A stretch of 64,000 nucleotides of DNA, from assembly GCA_964036045.1 (NCBI GenBank), contig OZ038381.1:161080283-161144282 (forward strand). Direction: 5' to 3'. The position numbers were made by a program, and so were the translations under genes. Source of the stretch: Eutreptiella sp. 'Long Island Sound 2002' (taxonomy: Eukaryota; Euglenozoa; Euglenophyceae; Eutreptiales; Eutreptiaceae). The notes beneath the pieces are model-generated. The model had not been told where the DNA came from. It searched no databases and saw only the letters and a list, made by a program, of their open reading frames with translations. Numbering within the stretch: position 1 is the stretch's first letter; each line of letters starts with the position of its first letter. Shown in pieces: positions 35,235 through 45,151 of the stretch.

Positions 35235-38200
35235 AGCCCCTGCAGCCAAGGGCCCCAGCTAGGGCGGTCGCAGGATGGTGACGTGGGAAGCGCCGAACCA
35301 TCCCTGTTGGGAGTCGGTAAACACAAAGGGATTGCCGCGGGCGGAAGGCCCGGTCTGGCACCCAGTCGCGGAGGCGGGGTGAGGGCAAGTGAAGGCACGA
35401 ACCCTTGCACCCGTCCGTCCTTCGCGACCAAGAATGTGTTTGATGTACTACAGGATCTTTCCGAGAGTATCGGAGGATTACCCGGACCGCAGCTGGATGC
35501 TGCAGATGGGCAGCCTGAGCCCATTGTCCACGACCTGCACCAGTCGCTTGTTGAGCTTCTGGAGCGGCCGGAGATCCTGAGTTTGCACGCCGTGCGCCGT
35601 GTTGGTCGCGAACGGCAGTTGCATCTTAAGGTCCGTGCCTTATGCGGGGAAGTGGAAAAGGTTTTCGACGTGTTGGTCGACACGGGAGCTCAAGTCAGCT
35701 TGGTCAAGGCTGGCCTACTTCCACCACAGTGTCTGACCGACAGTCGGAAACCTGTCAGGCTGAAGGTGGCGAACGGCCAGTACATGGTGGGAGGCACGAA
35801 GGAAGCGGCCATCGGGCTGCAGTCCGTGAACCATCGTGAGCTGAGCCGCCCAGACCTCGGCAAGGAAATCCTCCTGCACGGTCGCTTCTACGAGGCCGAG
35901 ATGGACTGGGACATGATCGTCGGGTACGACTTCATGATGGAGACGGACTCCGGCGTTCTCCCGTCCCAGGCCTCCATGACCCTGTACCAGGACGACCAAC
36001 TCTCGTGGCTTTCGTCACCTGAGCACCATGTGGAATGCCAATGGATCCACCCCGAACGCAATCAGCTCGAAGTGGCCGCGCTGGACACTGAGCCAACTGG
36101 TCCTGCAAACCAGGAGTACGGCGTAAGGCCGGAAGTGGCGAGCCGAGTTGTCGCGGACTTGGGAGCTTCGGATCTGGCCCTGGATGCGTTCTCTTCAGGA
36201 ACCTCCGCCCATCTGCGGGTGTGTGAGAAGTACTGGAGCGCACAGGACTCCGCGTGGAAGAAGCACTGGGGTCCACATCAGGGATTGATGTGGATCCATT
36301 GCCCCCGTTGGGACATTCCAAGAGCGATAGCGAAGATTCGCAAGGACCGCTCCAAGGCAGTGCTGGTTGTTCCTATGGGATGCACCGAGGAGGAAAGTAC
36401 CCGACATTGGGTAGCCTCATTGACCAACATGACCTTAAACAAGGTCGTCCTACCGGCTGGAGAGAGTGTCTATCAGGACGCTAAGGGACAGCCCATGCCA
36501 CCCCAGAGATGGCCAACGGAATTCCACTATGTGGATGGGGGCCTTGATCAGGCCAACACCACGGACTTCGTGTGTGTCAACCGCATCATAGCGGAGCCAT
36601 GGCGGCAATGCTTTGCGGTTCCCCCTGTTGACATCGAAGAATCGGAATCGGAAGACCCCCTCACTGAAGAGGAATGGGATCTGGTTCAGGGGTATATGGA
36701 TCAGCCCTTTCACGACTGGGGAAACCAGCGTGAGGGCAAAGGCCAGGACAAAGCCTGGTGGGAAGTGGACTCAATCGTCTCCGGTTCCTATGACGGGAAT
36801 ACCTTCGTACAGAGGGTGCTGGATCACATGTCCAGCCAAGACGAGCCGCCCGGCGGTAACCCACCCACCTACGGCGATCTGTTCCGAGGCAAGACCAGAG
36901 ATGGCCCTTTGGGCCACCTGGGAAGACCACCTGAGCCGAAAGCGAGCGGAGTAGCTACCCCTCAAGTAAGCTCCGTGGTTCGAGTGCCCGGAAAAGCCAA
37001 GGCGGAGTCCGACGATTGCCCCAAGATCCAGGCATTGAGGGCCAGGTTGGAGCAGAAGTATGGTGATACCTTCTTCAGCGGTAAGCCTGTGTTTCCCCCA
37101 CCGGTGCGTGGACCGTATGGCGAGGCCAAGATACGACTGAAGCAGGACCCCCGTGTGTATCGGCACCGGGAGTTTGCCCTGAGGGGCGAGAGGAAAGAGG
37201 CCATGGAGAAGATCCTCCGTGACTTCATCCAGAGAGGCTGGCTCGAGCCGTGCCACTCCGAATGGGCCTCTCCCTGCTTCGTCGTCCCCAAGAAGGTTGC
37301 CGGCGAGTGGCGGCTCGTGGTCGACTACCGCGGCCTGAACGCCCAAACCCAGCACAACAGCTATACGCTGCCCCTCATTGAGGACATGCTGCAAAAGCAA
37401 CACCGGCGGAGGATCTTCACGGTGATTGACCTGAAACATGGTTATCATCAGATGCCTCTCGCCGAGGAGTCCCGTGCCTGCACAGCCATGAGCACCCCAC
37501 TTGGACCTCTCCAGTGGAAGGTGATGCCCATGGGCGTTACCAACGGCAATGCGGCTTTTCAGCGGATGCTGGAGAACCTGCTTGAGCCGGTGCGCGACTG
37601 TGCGGACCCCTGCGTGGACGACGTGATCATCGCGTCCGGGGACCCCAGTATGAGCTACGAGGAGCTCCTGGAGGCACACGAGAGGAACGTCACTCGAGTG
37701 CTGGACCTTCTGGTTCGGCACAAGCTCACGGGCAGCAGTGACAAGGCCACCATTGCGGTAAGCGAGGTGGTCTTCGCTGGCCACGTAGTCGGGAACGGGC
37801 AGCGAAAGCCCATACCTGGCAAGGTGGCTGCGATTGAGCACTGGGAAAAGCCCAAGACGGTCTCTGAGCTACGGGCGTATCTGGGGTTCTGCAACTACTA
37901 CTCAGGGTATATCAAAATGTATGCCGTGTATGCAGCCCCCATGACGACCATGCTCAAGGGCAACCGAGAGGAGACCAAGAAGGGGTCCAAGAAGGCTCTG
38001 GTCTGGACAGCTGAGTCCGACCGTGCCTTTGAGGGGATGAAGCAGGCGCTGCTATCCGCAGTGGGTCTGCAGCTCGTGGATCCCAACCGAGGGTTCGTCC
38101 TGCGCACCGACGCTTCCGACTACGCCATCGGCGCTGTGTTGGAGCAAGTGCTTGACAACGGGAGGCACGTGCCTGTGGCCTTCTGGAGCCGAGTCCTGGC

Positions 38201-40214
38201 GGAAGGCCAGAGACGGACGTGGACGCCCCGTGAAAAGGAGGCGTATGCCATCGTCATGGCTCTCAGGAAATGTGCTGGGTACATAGCCCTCCATCCCGTC
38301 ACCGTCTGCACCGACCATCAGAGTCTGCAGTCGTGGCACAAGGAGCACGTGGACACCCCCTCAGGTCCCGCCTCCCGACGGGCAAGATGGCATGAGACCT
38401 TGGCCAAGTTCGACCTCACGGTTGTGTATATTCCTGGAAAGGATAACACCGTGGCGGACTGTCTCAGTAGGTGGGCCTATCCCGCCAGCAAGGGCATGCA
38501 GGATATCTCTGCCCATGGCGATGAGGCTGAGACCGCTGAAGCCAAGAGGATCATTGAAATGGAGCGCCTGATGGAGGAGGAGGATGTTAAATGCTTCGTC
38601 GTCATGACTGCGGATGCCCCCCTCGCGTCGAGGGTGAGCAGAGCGGTCAGTGTACTCGCCCCTGAGGGAGCTGAGTCCGACAAGCACCTCTTCCCGGAGT
38701 CTTGCCTCCAGGACGACTGGACCGACGACTACGCCAAGTCTGAGGCCTTTGCGGCCGAGTATAGGGCTGTGACCGACCCTGATGACGGGCAGAAGTGGCC
38801 AAAGGGGCTAACCGAGGAAGATGGCAAGCTCTACCGGAATGGTAAGCTGCTAGTACCGGAGTCCCGGGTGCTCGAGCTTTGTGAAGCTTGGCACCACCAC
38901 ATGCTGCACCCAGGGGTCAAGAAGCAAGCTCTTGACATGCAGCGTCGGTTCGAGATCGACCATATCGTTCTCTACGCCGCCATCAAGAAGGTCAGGAAGG
39001 GTTGCTCGTTCTGTCAGGCCTGCAATCCCGATAACCGGAACGTCAAGGGGGAAGCCCAATGGACCCCGGTTCCTGACCAGCCCATGGAGAGCGTGGCCAT
39101 GGACGTCTTCTCCATGCCCGAAGTGCACATTGGCAAGGAGACCTTCGACTGTGTGGTTCTCTGTGTGGACCGCCACAGCGGCTACGTCGTAGCCGTTCCG
39201 GCACGCAAAAAGGGGTTGCTTGCCAAGGAGGTGGCAGTCATGATGATTCGTCATTGGCTGACCGTCTTTGACATCCCCCGCACCATTTGCAGTGACCGAG
39301 GGCCCCAGTTTACTGGTGGCTGGTTCAAGGCTATGTGTTCCCTCATGGGGATACGTCCTGCCAAGAGCGTCGCCTATCTCAGCCGGTCTAACGGCCGTGC
39401 TGAAGTGGCTGGACGGCAGCTGTTCGAGAAGCTGCGCAAGATTCACATCACCAATCCACGTCGGAACTGGTTTGAGGAGATGTGGCCTACTCTGAAGGCC
39501 CATCATGACACCCCCACTCCGGGCGGTTTGTCCGCTCACCAGATTCTGTTTGGCAGGGACCCCCTGGGTAGGGGACTTCCCTTGTCTGGTGATGGCATGG
39601 CTATGGATGCCAAGGAATTCTTCGCGCGGCAAGAGCAAACGGCGCGGGACATCCGCCAGCAGCTCGAGAAGGAGCATGCTGAGCGTCAGAAGTCCGCCCC
39701 GAGCTCGACAGCGCAGAAGTTCAGGGTGGGAGACCCGGTGTGGGTGATCAGACCCCGCCCCATGGGCACCCACCGCACCAAGACCTGGTTCACACCCGGC
39801 GAGGTGGTCCGCAGGATTGGTGAGGACACCTACCGCATCAAGGTGGGTCACGGACAGTTCCGGGAGCGCCACGAGAGTCAACTCCGTGTGCGGGAACCCG
39901 ACCTCCGTGGCCAACATGTGTCCCTGAGCTATGCCGCACATGAGGCTGATTCGGATGATGACTATGCTGAGCAAGACGACTATACTGTCGAGAAGATCCT
40001 GGCTCAGCGTCCGAAAGCCTCGGCACCCGAAGGTCTGGAGTTCAAGGTTCGTTGGCGAGGCTATGGGCCGTCCCACGACACCTGGGAACCCGTCTCCTCG
40101 TTCGTGCCGCGGGTGAATACTCCCTTCATGGAGTACATCCGCAAGCACAAGACCAAGATCCACGTTTCGGACTTGGCAGCACTCACCCGGGCGATTGCAG
40201 CCAGGGGTGCCTGA
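35232..40214 (+). CDS. pol: Element C pol polyprotein (protease, methylase-like module, RT, RNase H, integrase, chromodomain)
   Basis: Unbroken frame of about 1,660 codons following the UAG; no ATG is needed if it is made as Gag-Pol. Domains: protease FDVLVDTGAQVSL (35670-35700); methylase-like module (36110-36480, LDAFSSGTSAH, MWIHCPRWD, VLVVPMG); RT with VVDYRGLNAQ, FTVIDLKHGYHQMPL and catalytic CVDD (near 37614; the first residue is normally Tyr or Phe); RNase H (LRTDASDYAIGAV, CTDHQSLQSW, VADCLSRW); integrase zinc region (WHHHMLHPG, CSFCQAC) and catalytic residues in VAMDVF, CSDRGPQF, GRAEVAGRQ; C-terminal chromodomain (DDYTVEKILAQR, FKVRWRGYG, DTWEP, 39960-40130). Full length for a chromovirus and the best-preserved pol here. 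Confidence 0.9.
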   Translation, partial: RSPCSQGPQLGRSQDGDVGSAEPSLLGVGKHKGIAAGGRPGLAPSRGGGVRASEGTNPCTRPSFATKNVFDVLQDLSESIGGLPGPQLDAADGQPEPIVHDLHQSLVELLERPEILSLHAVRRVGRERQLHLKVRALCGEVEKVFDVLVDTGAQVSLVKAGLLPPQCLTDSRKPVRLKVANGQYMVGGTKEAAIGLQSVNHRELSRPDLGKEILLHGRFYEAEMDWDMIVGYDFMMETDSGVLPSQASMTLYQDDQLSWLSSPEHHVECQWIHPERNQLEVAALDTEPTGPANQEYGVRPEVASRVVADLGASDLALDAFSSGTSAHLRVCEKYWSAQDSAWKKHWGPHQGLMWIHCPRWDIPRAIAKIRKDRSKAVLVVPMGCTEEESTRHWVASLTNMTLNKVVLPAGESVYQDAKGQPMPPQRWPTEFHYVDGGLDQANTTDFVCVNRIIAEPWRQCFAVPPVDIEESESEDPLTEEEWDLVQGYMDQPFHDWGNQREGKGQDKAWWEVDSIVSGSYDGNTFVQRVLDHMSSQDEPPGGNPPTYGDLFRGKTRDGPLGHLGRPPEPKASGVATPQVSSVVRVPGKAKAESDDCPKIQALRARLEQKYGDTFFSGKPVFPPPVRGPYGEAKIRLKQDPRVYRHREFALRGERKEAMEKILRDFIQRGWLEPCHSEWASPCFVVPKKVAGEWRLVVDYRGLNAQTQHNSYTLPLIEDMLQKQHRRRIFTVIDLKHGYHQMPLAEESRACTAMSTPLGPLQWKVMPMGVTNGNAAFQRMLENLLEPVRDCADPCVDDVIIASGDPSMSYEELLEAHERNVTRVLDLLVRHKLTGSSDKATIAVSEVVFAGHVVGNGQRKPIPGKVAAIEHWEKPKTVSELRAYLGFCNYYSGYIKMYAVYAAPMTTMLKGNREETKKGSKKALVWTAESDRAFEGMKQALLSAVGLQLVDPNRGFVLRTDASDYAIGAVLEQVLDNGRHVPVAFWSRVLAEGQRRTWTPREKEAYAIVMALRKCAGYIALHPVTVCTDHQSLQSWHKEHVDTPSGPASRRARWHETLAKFDLTVVYIPGKDNTVADCLSRWAYPASKGMQDISAHGDEAETAEAKRIIEMERLMEEEDVKCFVVMTADAPLASRVSRAVSVLAPEGAESDKHLFPESCLQDDWTDDYAKSEAFAAEYRAVTDPDDGQKWPKGLTEEDGKLYRNGKLLVPESRVLELCEAWHHHMLHPGVKKQALDMQRRFEIDHIVLYAAIKKVRKGCSFCQACNPDNRNVKGEAQWTPVPDQPMESVAMDVFSMPEVHIGKETFDCVVLCVDRHSGYVVAVPARKKGLLAKEVAVMMIRHWLTVFDIPRTICSDRGPQFTGGWFKAMCSLMGIRPAKSVAYLSRSNGRAEVAGRQLFEKLRKIHITNPRRNWFEEMWPTLKAHHDTPTPGGLSAHQILFGRDPLGRGLPLSGDGMAMDAKEFFARQEQTARDIRQQLEKEHAERQKSAPSSTAQKFRVGDPVWVIRPRPMGTHRTKTWFTPGEVVRRIGEDTYRIKVGHGQFRERHESQLRVREPDLRGQHVSLSYAAHEADSDDDYAEQDDYTVEKILAQRPKASAPEGLEFKVRWRGYGPSHDTWEPVSSFVPRVNTPFMEYIRKHKTKIHVSDLAALTRAIAARGA

Positions 40215-41694
40215 TCAGCGCCCTGAGCTCTCCCCTGATGTGCTTTGGGCGCTTGTGAGGCCGACGGATCGTCCCTCACTTGCTTGCTGTCTCTCATCTT
40301 CCGGTGACCTGCCATCAGAGTGGCCATGTACCCCCCCCTGCTGAATCCAGAAGAGGATGGCCCCTCTCTTCAATTCTATTCGTCACTCCCCCCCCTGCTG
40401 AATCCTTGGGAAACCAGGTAGGGCGACTGACCTTCATATTTTTGAGCTCTTGGGGCCTTGAAGCCCATACGTCGTTGCGCAACGGATGCCGCTGTCATCG
40501 GCATTGCGAATTTTTGGTGTGTGGTCTGGTTCCATGGCACTTGCGGAATCCAGACCAGTCGACGTGTGTCAGCTGACTATATATGGCCTGAACTCAGGCG
40601 TTTTCCCGTCCACCCTCCTGCATTGCCTTATCCTAACCGTGGCGTGGTTTGGCGCTCTGTCCAGAGCGTGTTTACACGCCTATTTACCCAGATTGTTGCT
40701 TGTTTTTCTGCCCTCCAGGATATGTGCATCTGTATGTTAAGTGTCATCAGCCCATCGCTGAGGGATGGACTGTTTTTCACCACGAATCGGGATACAGAGG
40801 CGCCCTGAGTCGCCGTTTACATGTGTTTACATATGGTCCAGCCTGGACCAGTACCTCAGTACATGTTCTACTGTTTGAGTGCCCGTGATACCGTGTGCCC
40901 TATTCGCTGTGATGTGTGGAGATCCTGATGGCGCCAGGCGGGAAGCCCAGTTGCCTGACTACACTCCCAGCGGTCCGCCACTGTCAGTCCCAGTGTGAGC
41001 CTACCGATTCGCAGACGCACTTGCATTCGGATGGCGGCCTCCGGTGCTCCTGACCTCGGTCAGTCTGCCTGGGAAACTGGTGGTTTGAGGAGTCGACGCC
41101 TCCGCCCACACTGCATGAGGACTCCCTCATGTATGGCCTTCGTGGTAATAGGGCGAGGGAAAAGACGGCCTTGATGCCCGATCCCTTCAGGAGAACTCCC
41201 TTAAGATCCCTTAAGGAGTTCGGCTGTACAACTCTGGACTCGCGTCGTATGGATATGGACATGGTGCGCCCGAGGAAGGACCCGTGGGGACTCTCCCCAG
41301 TCGGCGGGCCTTGGGAAGCTTAGGGGTAGCCTGATGGATCTTTGTGGTCGCTCTCGACCTGTGGGACCACCTCGGTCGTCGTGTGTCGCCTATGTTGGCC
41401 GTGTATGCCACTGCCACTGTGGTGGTGACCGTAGCAGCCGGCACCCGGTGCGCCTGGTATGGGTTAACGGGTCCTTTGGATGCCGAACAATCGCCGCCAG
41501 GACCCGGGACTTGATACTTGGTACTATACATGTGCTACGAGCTTATACGGCATCATACCTATCTTACTATGGAGTTTGGAGCCCAACCTGCGAGTCAGCC
41601 TGAAGTGAGGATGTGACACCCCCCCTTCAGGATATGGTCCTGGGTACCCGCTGCCATGCTTGGGTATTATCGAGCCCCCCCCAGGGTTTGCTCT
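40215..41694 (+). other. Element C 3' non-coding region
   Basis: About 1.5 kb between the pol stop and the polypurine tract with no convincing frame. A 19-bp word ACCCCCCCCTGCTGAATCC occurs twice, near 40328 and 40387. Otherwise I see nothing in it. Confidence 0.6.
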
Positions 41695-41704
41695 AAGGAG
41701 GGGG
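41695..41704 (+). promoter_or_regulatory. Element C polypurine tract
   Basis: AAGGAGGGGG immediately precedes the TGAAGC start of the 3' LTR. Confidence 0.8.
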
Positions 41705-44617
41705 GTGAAGCGGTACCCAGAACCCCATGGCCAGGCTACGGCATACAACCGGTCTCCGGTCCACTAACCCCAAGTACGGAAGGGAGGACCGGTCTCCGGT
41801 CCACTAACCCCATGTACGGAAGGCGCCCGTTGACGCCCGGTGCGAGCCCGGCGGGAGCGTGTTCCGTGCCGTAAAGCCCCGCATCGGCAACCGATGCACC
41901 GCCAGCAGAGATTTGTGTATCGGAATATCAGGAATCAACAGGGTTTTATTTTCATATTGTTTCCGTCAATTTTTACGCTTCCGTTCTGATACTCACTGTT
42001 TTGACTGCTGGCGGTTGGATCGCGACTTTACCGTAACCGCCAGTTTAACTGTAATTAATGGAAATTTTAACGCAATCCGTCACGAAGGCTCCAAAGCCTT
42101 CAGGAACTGCATGGATGCTTCCGCAATTTTCACATCTTACACTCGCAACCTTAATCCGAATTTTTCAGGATGTCGAATTCGGATTTTCGACCTCGACATT
42201 CCCGCACTTGATTTGACCTCTTTCGAGTGGACCTACGTGCTTCATTATGCACGAATCAACCCTCCTTTTATCTTGCCCTCCATTTGTCTTAAAGATATGG
42301 GCAAAACAAAGTTGATTCGTGAGGCCACTTGTGAAGGTCATATCTCGTGTTGCTTGCGAGGAATTACGATAAGGAAACGTGGGATGTATTCACAATACTC
42401 CCGACGTAATTTAGGAAGCATTATATGCCTTGCGTCTTCACACGTGCGCGCTAGTGTAATGGATCATGGTCAAGAGGGTAAAGTTTGCGTTATAACTCTT
42501 TGGCCATGATGTTGCGTGCGTTAAGATAACTTTCGAGTGTAGCGCGCAAGTGTTGGTGTTGCATAGGAACTCTCCTTGAGTTCCTATGAGCGATTGACAC
42601 AAAGTTATGCCCTTGGAGGGGCATGACATATCGTGGGGGGAGCTACCTTTTTGGGCAATATGGAGTATGTGCCTTGTGTTGTGTTGCGTGCCCATTTGGC
42701 GGGTCTATCGCTCCAAACCAAACCCGCCAATGGACCCCATATTGTGCAAGCCCCTTCTCCGTACTCCCTACGATCAATTGCAAGCCTAACCTTCGTGAAG
42801 GGAAGCTTGTGTGGCGATCCCGAAGCGATGCGTTGGGAGCAAGGTGTGTGTTTTGCAATTTTCCATATATTCATGTGCCCACTTGGGAAGTGGCACTCGT
42901 AACCTTTCAAGGCGCCCCAAGTGGAGCACATATGTGGGATCGAAGGTCATTGGTGTCAAGTCATTGTGTTTAGAAGGATTAGTTATTTGCACGATCCAAG
43001 CCGAAGATATTATAATATAATTGTGCACCTTTCAATGCACTTTTGTGTGTCTTTGTGCCAATTTTGCCGTTTATGGCTCGTCATGATGTCAAGTGGCGAC
43101 CGTATATCTCAACGTTGCGCTCAATTGACATCATGACCCAAGTATGTTATGAGGGTACATACTTCGGTCCCCAACATATCTTGAACCCGGCGAATAACTC
43201 CTCTTGAGCTTGGCATACCGTGGCCGCCATGTTGGCGATTTGGGACTATCCCAAATCATGGGCTCACTTGGCGACCCTGCCATTCCCAATACCGGAGGAG
43301 TTGGGCGACGCCCAAAAGATATGTTGGACATATATGACTTGATACCAATCCTATGGCACACTCCGGTCCAAGTCGGGCATGTGCCTTATTTGCCCCAACC
43401 ATGAGTGTGCGCATTTTTGGCCATTTTGAGCAATTTTCCACTTTTGCTGCCCGCCGTGCGCTATGTTCTAACCCTCGTGCACGCCGGACGCATGGACCAA
43501 TGGACCATATATGACATGGGTGTTATGGGTAATGGTCCCCATGGTCCACACACCACGTGGGCGAAGCGGAACCACCTTCGTTAAGGCGCTAGCCCAAAGT
43601 GAGTGTGGGCAATTTTGCCATTTTGGCATTTGTGGACCCAATTGGGATCGTCACCACGCCTAGTAGCATGGAGATCTTTGAGAGCCAAGGGCATGGGAGT
43701 GTCTCTGTTGGACTCCTGGTAGATCGCGTATAGAATGGCGGATCCGATCTCCAAGCCGGCGTGGAGATATACTATTGGGAGCACCCCGAATTTTGGCTCA
43801 TTTCGAGCAGCCAAAATGACCCCATTTTGGGACCCCAATTTCCCCCTTCCGTGTGGTCAATTGGCGGCCCCATTTCTCTATGCCCACAGGGAGCCCGGAC
43901 CTAATTCCAAGTTGTACACTCAGATATAAGTCCTAGGTCCTGCCTCCTATCCTGTGAGCCATTTCGCCTTGCCCTGGCCGGGCGAGCCACGCGTGGGAAT
44001 GACGCCAATTTTGGTGATTTTGGCATCATGACCGCACTTGACGAATCCGTGTTGCCCTGATGCCGGTACCTCAGAGGGAACCAGGTTGGGTGAGGGCTCC
44101 AGGGAGTTGATACTCGAAGGGCATAGGGTCAGTTGCCTCGTCCCTACCTCTGGCGGGTCCGGACGAGGGGTCAATTTTGGGGATTTTTGAGTTAATTTCA
44201 GTTTGGGCTGAAACAGCCCATTTTCAGCTACCAACTCCTGGGTGCTAATGGCGGGGCCATATCTCTGGCTCAGAGGGGAGTTGGGACCTGCCGTTAAGGG
44301 AGCATAGGGAGCCACTGTCGGTTGGCCTTGGAACCACTTGGTTCCCAGGAACTTGCCTGTGGCTGGGCGGAACACCTCCCCCATTGGCAGGGTTTCAGGG
44401 TCCGGACTGAGCAGGGCATGGGTTGTGTTTGAGCCCCCGCCCCCACCAGCCACTGAGAGGGTCGGACCTGGGATTGGGATATGAGTTGGGACTGAGTGTC
44501 TATTGTCCTGTGATGCCCTGACCCCAGTCCAGTCTTAACCCCATGTGTACATATCCTGATGTGTTGCTGTACATACTTTCGTTCCCTCATTTCAGAGTGG
44601 CAAGGATTCTGAAACGC
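41705..44617 (+). repeat. Element C 3' LTR
   Basis: Matches 28176-31085 (offset 13529, a few small indels). Identity ends at GAAACGC, 44617. The true end may be 44645, see the element entry. Confidence 0.87.
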
Positions 44618-44645
44618 TTTGTCACATGACACGAGCGCATTGAGC

Positions 44646-45151
44646 GTAGTGCTTTGCCTGCCTGCTCACTTGCGCGTGTCCACCGCAGCGTCCCGTGGCC
44701 GGCCCCCCACGGGAACGCGTCAGTAGCGCCGGGCCCGTCCTCCACTGCTGCCTGAATGGCAGGCCTCCTCAGAGTCCTCCGCGGCGGAGCGGAGGTTGCA
44801 TGCCTTTCGGCAGCGACGCTCACACACGGAGACCAGGTCCTCCATGTCAAGTCCTCCTCTTCCCGAATGTCGTACTTCTCTTCGGGCTTCAACTTCCGGA
44901 GTTCGCCATGCTCTTGAGCGTCTCGGCTCTTCTATGGCTCCAATCTCCGGCGTGGTCTCCACCGAGTCCACAATACGCACCCGGGGCGTACTTGGGCAGG
45001 GCTCATAAGGGCCCAAGTCCCCGGGTCGGCGGTAGGTAGGGGCAGCAGGTAAGCCTCTGCTACCATAAAGAAGGTCCCTACCAGGACCGGCCCCTGCTGT
45101 GCCCCTTCCGCCTGTTACCCCTGCCGACTTGCTCCGGATCAACGATTGCAT
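44646..45151 (-). pseudogene. Element A gag, N-terminal piece starting in the 5' LTR
   Basis: An ATG at 45151-45149, inside A's 5' LTR 86 bp from its end, opens a frame that passes through the primer-binding site (read Y-G-S-R-G) and ends at 44720. It encodes a Gly/Arg-rich start, then PRVRIVDSVETTPEIGAIEE and a Cys-containing stretch (SVCERRCRKACN). From about 44720 to the C insertion a different frame fits the downstream gag piece, so a small indel lies near 44720-44800. The LTR start and PBS readthrough mirror element B. Function by family: gag N-terminus. Confidence 0.65.
45053..45065 (-). promoter_or_regulatory. Element A primer-binding site
   Basis: TGGTAGCAGAGGC on the minus strand directly after the 5' LTR end CTTCTTTA. 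Identical to element B's site. Complementary to an initiator tRNA-Met-type 3' end. Confidence 0.85.

Larger units (their letters stand above)
28176..44645 (+). mobile_element. Element C: giant chromodomain Ty3/gypsy retrotransposon inserted in A's gag
   Basis: Plus-strand element about 16.5 kb long with about 2.9-kb LTRs (28176-31085; 41705-44617), gag, in-frame UAG, unbroken pol and a polypurine tract at 41695-41704. The left boundary is firm (TGAAGC). The right boundary is not: LTR identity stops at 44617, but GTAG at 44646-44649 matches GTAG at 28172-28175 and would make a 4-bp target duplication like those of A and B. I use 44645. If so, the 5' LTR has lost its last ~28 bp together with the primer-binding site and original gag start. 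Confidence 0.82.
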
